DNA of 64,000 bases, from NCBI GenBank assembly GCA_963741615.1, contig CAVUIU010000028.1:186001-250000 (forward strand), given 5' to 3'. Made by a program: the position numbers and the translations under genes. Under the pieces are notes generated by a model. It worked only from the letters and a program-made list of their open reading frames with translations. It had not been told where the DNA came from and did not search any database. Of the stretch, positions 35,144 to 43,966 are shown piece by piece. This DNA is from UBA9676 sp963741615. Lineage in GTDB: Bacteria > Actinomycetota > Actinomycetes > Streptosporangiales > Streptosporangiaceae. Positions within the stretch are counted from its first letter, which is position 1, and the number at the start of each line of letters is the position of its first letter.

Positions 35144-36358
35144 ATGCCGGTAGCGGGGCCAGGTCTGACCGAAGGGGATCCGTTGGGAGTGCCATCAGCG
35201 CGTGTAGTGTTCCCGGCCAGCGACAGGGCGGAGATCGCTGCCGCGGTCACCGAGATGCTCGCCAGTGGCGCGCTCACGCTGGGACCTCATACACGCAGGT
35301 TCGAGACAGCGTTCGCGGCGGCCCACACGGGGCACGACGCGGTACCCGGCCCCGGCGCCGGCACCCCGGCCCCGGACGGGCCGCACGCCGTGGCCGTCGC
35401 CAGCGGCACCGCCGCGCTCACCATCGCCCTGCGCGCCATCGGGGTGGACGGGCGTGAGGTGGTCGTGCCCGCCAACACCTTCTACGCGACCGCCGCCTCG
35501 ATCCTGCAGGCGGGGGGCAGGCCGGTCTTCGCCGACGTGGACGCCGCCACCTTCGCGCTGAACGCCGCCACCGTGGCGGCGGCACTGACCCCACGGACCG
35601 CTGCCGTCGTGGTCGTCCACATCGGCGGGCTGATATCGCCCCAGGTCGACGAGTTGCGGGCGCTGTGCGACGAGCGGGGCGTCGCCCTGGTGGAGGACGC
35701 CGCGCACGCCCACGGATCGACCTTCGACGGCCGTTTCGCCGGTTCGTTCGGCGCGGCGGCGGCGTTCTCGTTCTACCCCACCAAGGTCGTCACCAGCGGG
35801 GAGGGCGGGATGGTGCTCACCTCGTCCGAGGAAATCGCCCAGGAGGCGCGGATCTACCGTGATCAGGGCAAGGGGGCCTTCACCGCCAACCACCACGTAC
35901 GGCTCGGCTCGGCCTGGCGGATGAGCGAACTGCACGCGGCCACCGGCCTGGTGCACCTGCGCCGGATGGAGGAGTTCATCGCCCGGCGCCGGGCCGTGGC
36001 GGCCCACTACGACAAGGCACTGGCCGGCCCGGACGGACTGCAGCCGCTGGCTGAGCCACCGGGATGCCGGAGCAACATCTACAAGTACATCGCGCTGCTG
36101 CCGCCCGGCCTCGACCGGGGACGGTTCAAGTCGGAGCTTGTACGGCGTTTCCATGTGCACCTGTCCGGAGAGGTCTATGATCTTCCGCTGCACCGGCAGC
36201 CGGTGCTGGCGGACTACGCCGGCCCGCCGCTTCCGGTGGCTGAGGAGCTGGCAGCCAGGCACGTCTGCCTGCCGGTGCATTCGGACATGACCGACGGCGA
36301 GGTGGATGAGGTGCTCACAGCCGTGGTCGCCGTCCACGGCGCGCTCACCGGGCAATGA
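35144..36358 (+). CDS. DegT/DnrJ/EryC1/StrS sugar aminotransferase
   Basis: A ~404-residue PLP enzyme that usually transfers an amino group to a keto-sugar nucleotide. Markers: AVASGTAALTIALRAIGVDG, VVPANTFYATAASILQAGG, VALVEDAAHAHGSTFDGRFA, and the PLP lysine in FSFYPTKVVTSGEGGM. First gene of a three-gene operon with an epimerase and a glycosyltransferase. The start is uncertain: ATG 35144, or TTG 35183/GTG 35189 behind GAAGGGGATCC, which is the better ribosome-binding site. Codons 1-14 may therefore not be translated. Confidence 0.88.
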   Translation: MPVAGPGLTEGDPLGVPSARVVFPASDRAEIAAAVTEMLASGALTLGPHTRRFETAFAAAHTGHDAVPGPGAGTPAPDGPHAVAVASGTAALTIALRAIGVDGREVVVPANTFYATAASILQAGGRPVFADVDAATFALNAATVAAALTPRTAAVVVVHIGGLISPQVDELRALCDERGVALVEDAAHAHGSTFDGRFAGSFGAAAAFSFYPTKVVTSGEGGMVLTSSEEIAQEARIYRDQGKGAFTANHHVRLGSAWRMSELHAATGLVHLRRMEEFIARRRAVAAHYDKALAGPDGLQPLAEPPGCRSNIYKYIALLPPGLDRGRFKSELVRRFHVHLSGEVYDLPLHRQPVLADYAGPPLPVAEELAARHVCLPVHSDMTDGEVDEVLTAVVAVHGALTGQ

Positions 36359-36428
36359 GCCTGGGCGTGCGCCTGGACGCCTGGCGTCCTTGCCTCAGCG
36401 GTCCACGCTGAAACGGAGTGGGGAGCGT

Positions 36429-37385
36429 ATGCGGGTCGCGGTTACCGGGGGCGGTGGGTTCATCGGCTCCCACGTTGTGGATCACCTGGTGCGGGCGGGT
36501 CACCAGGTCGGTGTGATCGATCCCGCGCCGCTCTGGCGCAACCCCGCCGCGCGGTACCACGAGCTGGACCTGTTCGATTCCGGCGGGCTGGCGGACGCCC
36601 TGGCCGGGTGCGCCGCCGTGTTCCATCTGGCCGGCGCGTCCGACGTCAACGACGTGGCGGCTGACCCGGTGGGTGCGGTCAGGCTCAACGTGGAGGGCAC
36701 CGCGCGGGTGCTGGAGGCCGCCCGCCAGCAACGCTGCGACCGGGTGCTGTTCGCGAGCACCGTCTGGGTGTACGGCGCGACCGTGGGCGGCGGTGAGCGC
36801 ACCGAAGACGCCCCGGTCGCCCTCAGCCAGGCCGGGCATGTGTACGTCTCGACCAAGCTGGCCGCCGAACTGCTCGTGCACAGCTACCGCGAGATGTACG
36901 GGCAGCGCTTCACGATCTTGCGCTACGGCATCCCGTACGGGCCGCGGATGCGGGACGTGCTGGTCGTCGCCCGGTTCGTCCGTTCCGCGCTGGCGGGAAC
37001 GCCGATCACCATCGCGGGGACGGGGGAGCAGCAGCGCAACTACGTCTACGTGGGGGACATCGCGGACGCGCACGTCCGCGCGCTGTCCCCGGCGGCGGCC
37101 GACCAGGTGCTCGCGCTGGAAGGGGGGGCCCCGGTGTCGGTCCGTGAGATCGCCGACACCGTCACCGAGCTCATCCGGCCGGTGCCGGTGACGCACATTC
37201 CCGCCCGCCCCGCCGACTACCAGGGGGTGGGTGTGTCCAACCGGCGGGCCAAGGAGGTGCTTGACTGGTCGCCGGAGACCTCGTTCGCGGTCGGCGTCCG
37301 CCGCTACCTGGACTGGCTGACCACCGAAGGCGCGGGGGACGCCCAGACCACGGGAAACAACGGGAGGACGGGGAGCACCGCATGA
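36429..37385 (+). CDS. NAD-dependent sugar epimerase/dehydratase
   Basis: A 318-residue extended short-chain dehydrogenase. The Rossmann motif is VAVTGGGGFIGSHVVDHLVR, the active site is the Ser/Thr region plus Y-x-x-x-K in VYVSTKLAAEL, and RYGIPYGPRMRD follows as in UDP-glucose epimerases. It acts on a nucleotide sugar. The start has GGGGAGCGT. Its stop overlaps the start of the next gene by four bases (ATGA). Confidence 0.9.
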   Translation: MRVAVTGGGGFIGSHVVDHLVRAGHQVGVIDPAPLWRNPAARYHELDLFDSGGLADALAGCAAVFHLAGASDVNDVAADPVGAVRLNVEGTARVLEAARQQRCDRVLFASTVWVYGATVGGGERTEDAPVALSQAGHVYVSTKLAAELLVHSYREMYGQRFTILRYGIPYGPRMRDVLVVARFVRSALAGTPITIAGTGEQQRNYVYVGDIADAHVRALSPAAADQVLALEGGAPVSVREIADTVTELIRPVPVTHIPARPADYQGVGVSNRRAKEVLDWSPETSFAVGVRRYLDWLTTEGAGDAQTTGNNGRTGSTA

Positions 37386-38482
37386 AACAAGCGCTGCTGC
37401 TCTCCGGCTCGCTCGGGGCCGGGCATGACGTCTGTGCCAGGGCGTGCGCGGCCTCGCTCGCCGGGCAGGGCTGGTCCACGGACCTCCTGGACGCGATGCG
37501 GCTGCTCGGCCCGCGCGGCGGGTCCGCCGGCGAGGCCGTGTTCCGCGGCATGCTCGCCGTGCCCGGCCTGTACGACGCGTTCCATTTCGCCGCGCTGCGC
37601 CCCGGGAGCGGGATCGCCCAGCTCGCTGACGCGGCGGCCCGCAGGCAGCTCGTGCCCCGGCTTCGCGACTACCTCGACGCCCATCCGGCCGATCTCGCCA
37701 TCTCGGTGTTCGCGACCGCCTCCTCCGCGGTGAGCGTGCTGGCCGACCGTTACCCGGGCATGAGCCACGTCGTCCTGTGCAGCGACGTCACGCCGCACCG
37801 GCTCTGGGTCCACCCGAACGTCAACCTGTACCTGGTCACCTCGCCGGCCGCCGAAGCGGCGGTGCGCAGGTACGCGCCGCGGGCCCGGGTGCAGGTCGTC
37901 CCGTCGCCGGTCCGGCCCGGTTTCCTCGACCCACCGGCGCAGGACCGGGCCCGGGTGGCACTGGGGCTGGAGGTGGCTGACCGCACGGTGCTCCTCATGT
38001 CCGGGGCCTGGGGGCTGGGGCCGCTGGCGCAGGCCGCCGCGGCACTCGCGGACGCCGGGGTGCAGGTGCTGGCGGTCGCCGGGCGCAACGCCGGGCTGGA
38101 GAGCAGGCTCAGGGCCACCGCGCGGGGCAGGCCGCGGCTGCACGTCTTCGGCTACACGGACCAGATCCCGCTGCTGATGGCGGCCGCCGACCTGGTGATC
38201 ACGAGCTCCGGGGACACCTGCGCCGAGGCCCGGACCGTGGGCAGGCCACTCCTCCTGCTCGACGTTGTCCAGGGCCACGGCCGGGACAACCTTCAGCACG
38301 AACTCGAGCTGGGGGATGCCGCCGTGACCTCGGCGCGGCCGGCCGACGTGCTGCGCACGGCGCTCGCCGCGCTGGACCGGGTCAAGCCGCCATCGCCGGG
38401 CTCGGGCCGCTGGGCCCGGCGGCCGACGTGGGAGGACGCTTTCGCCACGGCGCTGGAGACCATCGGGCTGAACCTGGCCTGA
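37382..38482 (+). CDS. Glycosyltransferase of the MGDG synthase/MurG-like (GT28) type
   Basis: A 366-residue GT-B enzyme. The N-terminal LLLSGSLGAGHDVCARACAA has the SxGxGH motif of diacylglycerol glucosyl/galactosyl-transferases. The C-terminal donor-binding half includes VLLMSGAWGLGP, HVFGYTDQIPLLMAAADLVI and SGDTCAEARTVGRPLLLL. The donor sugar is probably supplied by the two upstream enzymes, and the acceptor may be a lipid or a secreted product. Seen operon structure strongly supports a joint pathway; the product is unknown. Confidence 0.85.
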   Translation: MKQALLLSGSLGAGHDVCARACAASLAGQGWSTDLLDAMRLLGPRGGSAGEAVFRGMLAVPGLYDAFHFAALRPGSGIAQLADAAARRQLVPRLRDYLDAHPADLAISVFATASSAVSVLADRYPGMSHVVLCSDVTPHRLWVHPNVNLYLVTSPAAEAAVRRYAPRARVQVVPSPVRPGFLDPPAQDRARVALGLEVADRTVLLMSGAWGLGPLAQAAAALADAGVQVLAVAGRNAGLESRLRATARGRPRLHVFGYTDQIPLLMAAADLVITSSGDTCAEARTVGRPLLLLDVVQGHGRDNLQHELELGDAAVTSARPADVLRTALAALDRVKPPSPGSGRWARRPTWEDAFATALETIGLNLA

Positions 38483-38508
38483 CGGGTGCCCGCCGGGCCC
38501 GGCCGGGG

Positions 38509-39135
38509 TCAGCCGGGCAGGGCCGGCGGCTTGCCGGTGGCGGAGGTCGCGGTCACCGCGTTCATCATGATCTTGTCCACGTAGGTGCGCTGCGCGTCGA
38601 GTGCCCGCAGATCACGCTGAAGCCTGGACGTGGCGGCCGCCCGGCCCGCGCCGTGGGCCCTGAGCACGCCGGCCACGTCGTCCTGCACCCGCTGTGCGTC
38701 CGGGAAAGCCCAGGTGACCAGGCCGTTCACCGCGCTGGGGAGATTGAAGCTGGCGAGTGACTCGCTGACCTGGTACTGGGTGAGGTCGTCGAGCAGCTCG
38801 TTGTTGGCCGGTGAGCAGTTGGCCGCCCCGAAGGTGGCGATACCGGTGGCGGTCGCGGTGTCGTGGCTGGTCCCGGACTCGATCGCGTGCAGGGCGACGA
38901 GCGAGTCCCGGACCCCGCCCGCGCACGACTGGATGTCGGTGGTCATGTCGTGCAGGAAGCCGTTCATGTCGGCTGCACGCTGTGGCCGGCTGGGGTGATG
39001 TGCGAGCCCGACCAGGACCGCCCCGGCGAGCACGAGGGCGCCGGCCGCGAGCAGCCACCAGGGCGCCCGCTGGACCGGCCAGCCGCCGTGCCGGAGCGGG
39101 ACATGCGGAGGATCGGTCCGGGTGGGGGTGTGCAT
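38509..39135 (-). CDS. Membrane-anchored extracytoplasmic protein with two cysteines
   Basis: A 208-residue protein with one N-terminal helix (WWLLAAGALVLAGAVLVGLA) and an outer helical domain. Only two Cys occur, at 71 (DIQSCAGG) and 107 (GAANCSPAN), both outside the membrane. No known family is recognised. It is the last gene of a reverse operon with a TlpA-like thioredoxin 12 bases upstream and a two-component pair, so its Cys pair may be the redox partner of the thioredoxin, an inference. Confidence 0.7.
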   Translation of the reverse strand: MHTPTRTDPPHVPLRHGGWPVQRAPWWLLAAGALVLAGAVLVGLAHHPSRPQRAADMNGFLHDMTTDIQSCAGGVRDSLVALHAIESGTSHDTATATGIATFGAANCSPANNELLDDLTQYQVSESLASFNLPSAVNGLVTWAFPDAQRVQDDVAGVLRAHGAGRAAATSRLQRDLRALDAQRTYVDKIMMNAVTATSATGKPPALPG

Positions 39136-39147
39136 CGCCTGCGCCTC

Positions 39148-39729
39148 TCACTTTGCCCGGTCGTTGATGAGGGCGGATCCCGAGGTCAGTTCCGCCTGGG
39201 TGACCGCTCCGTAGACCCGCTTCACGATGCGGTGCCGGGCATCCAGGAAGAACGTCGCGGGCAACCCCGGCAGATCGTAGGCGATCACGGTGGAGTTCGA
39301 GGCCGGTTCGGTGGCGACCGGGTAGGTGACGCCGCTGGTGCGGACGAACGCCAGCGCGGCGGATGTCTGGTCGTTGACGTCGATGCCGATGATCTTCACG
39401 TTCGCGTGCCTGGCGCGGAAGAACCGGGCGAGCAGGGGAGTCTCCTTCCGGCACGGCGTGCACCAGGAGGCGAAGAAATTCACGATGACGGGCCGGCCGG
39501 ACAGCGAACTCAGCGAGATCTGCTGCCCCGGATGGCCGAGCGCGCCGAGGCTGAAGTTCTTCGCCGGGGCTGGCGGTGCGGGATGCGGGCCACCGGCGGC
39601 GCCGGTGAGGCCGAGGGTCACGATCACGGCGATCCCCGCCAGGACGGCTGTGATGGCGGCCAGCCGGGCGCGGCCGAGGGCGCCGAGCCGCTGCGCCACG
39701 CGCCCTGTCACCGTGTCCTGCCGCGCCAT
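39148..39729 (-). CDS. TlpA/ResA-like membrane-anchored thiol-disulfide oxidoreductase
   Basis: A 193-residue thioredoxin-fold protein: one N-terminal helix (AAITAVLAGIAVIVTLGL), then the redoxin domain with VNFFASWCTPCRKETPLL (active-site Cys 90 and 93), IIGIDVNDQTSAALAF and LPATFFLDARHRIV. Such proteins reduce disulfides of outer cysteines, for example in cytochrome or CuA maturation. The gene overlaps the histidine kinase by 22 bases and lies near the cox cluster, which fits a role in respiratory-enzyme assembly. Confidence 0.9.
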   Translation of the reverse strand: MARQDTVTGRVAQRLGALGRARLAAITAVLAGIAVIVTLGLTGAAGGPHPAPPAPAKNFSLGALGHPGQQISLSSLSGRPVIVNFFASWCTPCRKETPLLARFFRARHANVKIIGIDVNDQTSAALAFVRTSGVTYPVATEPASNSTVIAYDLPGLPATFFLDARHRIVKRVYGAVTQAELTSGSALINDRAK

Positions 39730-41138
39730 TGCTCCTCCAGCGCCGTCTTCCCCGGGCCGGGCTGGCGGTGCGGGGGCGGCGCGCCTGCTGGCACAGTACC
39801 GTCGGCGGGGGCCGGCTCGCCCGCCCTGCCCGGAGTACCCGGCTCGCCCGGCCCGCCCGGAGTACCGGCAGCGCCCGGCCCACCCAGCCCGCCCGGCCCG
39901 GCGGTCAGGGCGGCCGCCGGCGCCGTGACCGGCAGCACGAACTCGAACTCGCTGCCCCGGCCCGGGACGCTGCGCACCAGGACCTCACCGCCGTGTGCCC
40001 GCGCGACCGCCCGCACCAGTGCCAGGCCGAGCCCGGTGCGGCGGCCGTCGCCTGTTTCCGGCCCGGACCGGAACCGCTCGAAGACGTGATCACGCTCGGA
40101 AGCGGGGATCCCGGCGCCGGTGTCCGAGATGATCATGCGGGCGGCGGAGCCGCCGCCCGCGGACTCGACCGACAGCTGGATCACGTCGCCGTCGCGGGTG
40201 TGCCGGACCGCGTTCTCCAGCACCGCGTCCACGGCCAGCCCGAGCCTTTCCCGGTCGGCGTCCACCATGACCGCGTCGAGCCGCCCGAGCCGCCAGCCGC
40301 GGTCGGCGGTGGGCATCCACTTGCGGAGCACCTCCATGGTGAAGCGATCCAGGGCCACCGGCTCGGGGCGCAGGAAGTCGGGGTCCTCCGCGGCGGCGAT
40401 CAAGAGCAGCCGTTCGCCGAGCCGCCGCAGGCGGACAAGCTCGCCGACGACCACCCCGATGTCGCGCTCCTGCGGGCTGCCGCTGCCGGCCAGTTCACCG
40501 GCCAGCAGCTCGGCGTGCCCGAGCGCGATGGTGATCGGGGTGCGCAGCTGGTGGGAGGCATCTTGCAGGAACCGGCGCTGGGTGGCGAGCAGGCGCGCGT
40601 TCTCGCCGCTGATCCGGGTGCGCTCGGAGTCCGCGGCCAGCCGGCGCTGGGCATGCCAGACCATCAGCCAGAACATGGCCGCCATGAGCGGCACCTCGTT
40701 CAGCTCGTCCACGCTCTGCGCGCCGTGGAGAACATCCCAGCCGATGGCGGCGAAGGTGGTGATCATGACCAGTGCGAGCACCCACAGAGTCGGCCTGATC
40801 GACCAGACGCGGAACCCGTACAGCAGCGTGAGGCTGATCCAGATGAAGTGGAACGGGACCGTCTCCCAGTGCGAGAAGACGGTGATCGCCACGAGGTTGG
40901 CCAGCGAGAAGACCACCCACGCGACGTCGACCCAGGCGAAGGGCCATCGGGTCGTGAGCCTGCCGCGCGGCCAGTGCAGGCCCGGTGGCCGATGCGGCCA
41001 GTGCAGGCCGGCCGGGTGGGGGGCACCGGGGCCGTCGGGGCCCCGCCCGGCCCGGAGCACGGCCCGGAGCGTGGCACCGAGCCGGGGCAGCCGCCGGGCG
41101 GCCTCGACCTCAGGAGGCGAGCCGGTAGCCTTCACCAC
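39708..41138 (-). CDS. Membrane sensor histidine kinase
   Basis: A 476-residue kinase. The N-terminus carries a duplicated GLHWP segment before four to five helices (VAWVVFSLANLVAITVFSH to PLMAAMFWLMVWHAQ). The phospho-acceptor His is in FLQDASHQLRTPITIALGH. ATPase motifs: ENAVRHTRDGDVI, ISDTGAGIPASERDHVFERF, RTGLGLALVRAVARAHGGE. A ~60-residue Gly/Pro tail follows. It partners the response regulator upstream (29-base overlap) and the thioredoxin downstream. The signal could be respiratory or redox state, inferred from context. Confidence 0.92.
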   Translation of the reverse strand: MVKATGSPPEVEAARRLPRLGATLRAVLRAGRGPDGPGAPHPAGLHWPHRPPGLHWPRGRLTTRWPFAWVDVAWVVFSLANLVAITVFSHWETVPFHFIWISLTLLYGFRVWSIRPTLWVLALVMITTFAAIGWDVLHGAQSVDELNEVPLMAAMFWLMVWHAQRRLAADSERTRISGENARLLATQRRFLQDASHQLRTPITIALGHAELLAGELAGSGSPQERDIGVVVGELVRLRRLGERLLLIAAAEDPDFLRPEPVALDRFTMEVLRKWMPTADRGWRLGRLDAVMVDADRERLGLAVDAVLENAVRHTRDGDVIQLSVESAGGGSAARMIISDTGAGIPASERDHVFERFRSGPETGDGRRTGLGLALVRAVARAHGGEVLVRSVPGRGSEFEFVLPVTAPAAALTAGPGGLGGPGAAGTPGGPGEPGTPGRAGEPAPADGTVPAGAPPPHRQPGPGKTALEEQWRGRTR

Positions 41139-41817
41139 GCACCGTCTTGATCCGGTCGAAGCCCAGCTTGGAGCGCAGCCGCCGGACGCAGACGTCCACC
41201 ACGTTCGAGCCCGGGTCGAAGTCGTATCCCCAGACCGAGGCGAGCAGCTGGCCTTTGCCCACCGACTGCCCGGCGTGCTCCATCAGCTCCCGCAGAAGCA
41301 GGAACTCCAGCCGGGTCAGGGCAACCGGGCCGGTGCCGATGTTGGCCTCCAGGCGGCCCACATCCAGCACGAGGTCGCCGGCCTTGAGCACCTCGTTGAG
41401 CGGGTGCGCGTCGCCGCGCAGCCGTACCCGCACCCGGGCGAGCAGCTCGGCCAGGGAGAAGGGCTTGGTCAGGTAATCCTGCGCGCCAAGTTCGAGGCAG
41501 TCGACCTTGGTGGTCACATCCGCGAGGCAGGACAGCACGAGCACTCCCTGCTCGTGCCGTTCGCGCAGCAGCTGGGTCAGGAACTGCCTGCCGTCCATGT
41601 CCGGCATGATCAGGTCGAGGATGATCAGGTCATAGCTGCCCGCCATGGCCTGGCGCAGCCCTTCGGTCCCGCTGCATGCGGCGTCAACCGTGTATCCGGC
41701 CGTGTCCAGCGCCCGGCTGATGAAGTCACGGATCCGCGGCTCGTCGTCAACCAGCAGGATGCGGGGGCCTGCCGCGCCCTCAGCCTGCTCGGGTGCCGTC
41801 ATCGTCAGTCGTGTCAT
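41110..41817 (-). CDS. OmpR-type response regulator beside the cox cluster
   Basis: A 235-residue regulator: LLVDDEPRIRDFISRALDTA, phospho-acceptor in LIILDLIMPDMDG, YLTKPFSLAELL, and a winged helix ending IKTVRGEGYRLAS. It is the first gene of the reverse operon RR-HK-TlpA-two-Cys protein. It is divergent from the cox operon, with a 400-bp region between. The ATG at 41817 follows TAGGCGAG. Confidence 0.92.
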   Translation of the reverse strand: MTRLTMTAPEQAEGAAGPRILLVDDEPRIRDFISRALDTAGYTVDAACSGTEGLRQAMAGSYDLIILDLIMPDMDGRQFLTQLLRERHEQGVLVLSCLADVTTKVDCLELGAQDYLTKPFSLAELLARVRVRLRGDAHPLNEVLKAGDLVLDVGRLEANIGTGPVALTRLEFLLLRELMEHAGQSVGKGQLLASVWGYDFDPGSNVVDVCVRRLRSKLGFDRIKTVRGEGYRLAS

Positions 41818-42218
41818 CTCGCCTATCGCCACCGAGCTCACGATGAGGTGGGTCTTCCTTCTGATGAGGGTCCACCGCACCAGGGGGGCCGGTCAACCAG
41901 CCTGAAGCAATCCATTGCAGAAGCTCCATCGCAGTGGTGCGCTTGGGCCGGCTGGGGCGCCACGCGCGCCCAAGGTAGCATTCTGTAGCTGACTACCTAC
42001 ATGTTGTTTACAAAGGGTGACCAGCCAGAGAGACGCTACCGGCTGAAGCCCCTGGATCATGACAATTTCGTCATTGAGTGTCCGGACTGTTGCCGATTGC
42101 AGCGCGTTGCCCAGAAGATCAGGTCCGTAACAGGCCTCCGGCCGGGGTCCAGGGGACACCAGCGGCCGGCCCGAACCGTGTGCGCGGAGCGCGCCACGAA
42201 GAAGCGAGGTGGTGACTG
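41818..42218. promoter_or_regulatory. Divergent promoter region between the two-component operon and cox genes
   Basis: A 400-bp stretch without a reliable gene. Between 41975 and 42015 is an AT-richer segment with TGTAG-N8-CTACA at 41984-42001 followed by TTGTTTACAAAGGG, possibly an operator plus promoter for the cox operon. A forward 80-codon frame from 42001 exists but overlaps the next gene and has no family similarity, so it is not called. Confidence 0.45.
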
Positions 42219-42944
42219 GTGTCTGTGCCAGTCCGTGTCGTGACCCTGCTGGTGGCCTTCGCCGTAGTGGTCGTCGGCGCGGTGTTCATTGTCGCGCATT
42301 ACGTGGTGGGCAACACGCCCACGGTCGACTACTCGCACGCGGCGTCCGGCGGCGTGGTCAACGTCGTCCTCCAGGAAGACCCGCAGAACAACTCGTCGAG
42401 CAGGCCCGACTGGGTCAGCTACTTCGTGATGAAGCCGGGCGCCAACCCGCTGTCCCAGTCTTCGTGGGTGCACACCACCCTCTTCTCGGTCCCCGCGAAC
42501 ACCAGGGTGAACATGACGATCCGGGGCTACGACGGCTGCACGCCGCTCCGGAACAACTTCTGGTCCCAGGTCCAGGGGACCTTTGGTGGCGTCATCGCGG
42601 TCCAGCAGTTCAAGGACACCAACAAGCCCATGGGCCCGGTGCACATCACCCCGACGCTCAACTCGTGGGCGCACTGCGCGGTGGGGCACACGTTCGCGAT
42701 CCCCAGCCTGCACCTGTTCGTCCCGGTGGGCTCGCCCGACGCGTCGGCGAGCCTGTGCTCCAGCTCGCCGTGTGTGTCCGGTCCCTTCACGCTGGAGAAG
42801 TTCAGTTTCCGGACGCCCGCCCACGGTGGCGAGTTCCGCTGGCAGTGCTACGTCCCGTGTGGGGGCGGATTCGTCGACGGTAACGGTGGTCCCATGCAAA
42901 CGATCGGGTATATGACCGGCCAGATGACGGTGGTGAGTGGATGA
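42219..42944 (+). CDS. Membrane-anchored cupredoxin-like protein, first gene of the cox operon
   Basis: A 241-residue protein: N-terminal helix (VTLLVAFAVVVVGAVFIVAH), then a beta-rich outer domain. Residues 152-165 include HCAVGHTFAIPSLHL, and near the end RWQCYVPCGGGF (Cys 210 and 214) is followed by Met 226 and 232. The C-x3-C-G arrangement resembles the CuA loop of subunit II, but the His and Met of the CuA C-x3-C-x3-H-x2-M pattern are not in place, so a mononuclear or altered copper site is likely. It is coupled to subunit II by an ATGA overlap, suggesting an electron donor to, or copper chaperone for, the oxidase. Confidence 0.7.
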   Translation: MSVPVRVVTLLVAFAVVVVGAVFIVAHYVVGNTPTVDYSHAASGGVVNVVLQEDPQNNSSSRPDWVSYFVMKPGANPLSQSSWVHTTLFSVPANTRVNMTIRGYDGCTPLRNNFWSQVQGTFGGVIAVQQFKDTNKPMGPVHITPTLNSWAHCAVGHTFAIPSLHLFVPVGSPDASASLCSSSPCVSGPFTLEKFSFRTPAHGGEFRWQCYVPCGGGFVDGNGGPMQTIGYMTGQMTVVSG

Positions 42945-43903
42945 GCGAGTCCACCGCGGCCCCCACGGCCGCCGAGCCACGTCATGGACTGCGTATCTTC
43001 CTTATCTGGCTCCCCCTGGCGATCATCCTCGACTTGGTCATCTGGTTCGTGTGGTACCCGCACTTCCCGCCCGGGCGCATGTCGGACCAGGCCCAGGGCC
43101 AGCAGTTCGACATCGCGGTCATGGCGGTGCTGGCCGCGCCGGTCCTGCTGTTCGTCTGGACCTACGCTGCCTACGCCCTCATCGTCTGGCGCCGCCGGGA
43201 GGGCGACGACGAGGACGGGGTGCCCATCCACGGCAACACCAGGATCCAGGCGACCTGGATCACCGCCACCGCGGTGATCGTCCTCGGCCTGTTCGTCTTC
43301 GGCACGGTCCAGCTGATCGTGCCGGCCGGGGCGGGCGCGGGCGAAGGCCCGTCGCCGATCTGGAAGCCCAACACGCGCAACCTCCTCCAGGTGCAGGTCA
43401 TCGGGCAGCAGTGGGCCTTCACCTACCGGTTCCCGCAGTTCGGTGGCATGGAGTCAACGCAGCTGCTGCTGCCGGTGGGCCAGCAGGTCCAGTTCAACGT
43501 GACCTCGCTGGACGTCATCCACAGCTTCTGGCCTTACCAGCTCGGGGTGAAGGCGGACGCCAACCCTGGCGTGAACAACGTCGCGTTCGCCAAGCCCCAG
43601 CACACCGGGACCTTCACGGTGCGCTGCAACGAGCTGTGCGGGATCTGGCACGGGGCCATGTTCGACACCGGCCACGTGGTGACCCCGGCAGCCTTCCAGG
43701 TATGGGCGAGGGGCTTGCAGGCCAGGGAGCAGAGGCTCGGGATCCTCGCCGACCTGCCTCCCTTCGCGTTGACCTATGACCCGACGGTCATCCCCCAGCT
43801 CGGCAAGGACATCGTGAAGGTGGCCGGCATCACCGGCGCCAACGGTTACTACTACCCGTCCCAGCTCCAGTCGGGTGACCCCGGCGATCCGGTGTCGCCA
43901 TGA
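42941..43903 (+). CDS. ctaC: Cytochrome c oxidase subunit II
   Basis: A 320-residue protein with two helices (FLIWLPLAIILDLVIWFVWY and VMAVLAAPVLLFVWTYAAYA), a third hydrophobic stretch (TWITATAVIVLGLFVFGTVQ), and the CuA domain: QVIGQQWAFTYRFPQFGG, NVTSLDVIHSFWPYQLG and the complete CuA loop VRCNELCGIWHGAMF. CuA is intact, so it accepts electrons from cytochrome c or a cupredoxin and passes them to subunit I. Confidence 0.95.
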   Translation: MSESTAAPTAAEPRHGLRIFLIWLPLAIILDLVIWFVWYPHFPPGRMSDQAQGQQFDIAVMAVLAAPVLLFVWTYAAYALIVWRRREGDDEDGVPIHGNTRIQATWITATAVIVLGLFVFGTVQLIVPAGAGAGEGPSPIWKPNTRNLLQVQVIGQQWAFTYRFPQFGGMESTQLLLPVGQQVQFNVTSLDVIHSFWPYQLGVKADANPGVNNVAFAKPQHTGTFTVRCNELCGIWHGAMFDTGHVVTPAAFQVWARGLQAREQRLGILADLPPFALTYDPTVIPQLGKDIVKVAGITGANGYYYPSQLQSGDPGDPVSP

Positions 43904-43966
43904 GGCGCCCCGGGCCGCTGACGGCGGCGCGCGCACTGACCACTCATTCCATGAAGAGGTGACCGG

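Noticed and set aside
42001..42243. 80-codon forward frame in the cox promoter region
   Set aside because: Overlaps the start of the cupredoxin gene, no convincing SD and no family similarity.
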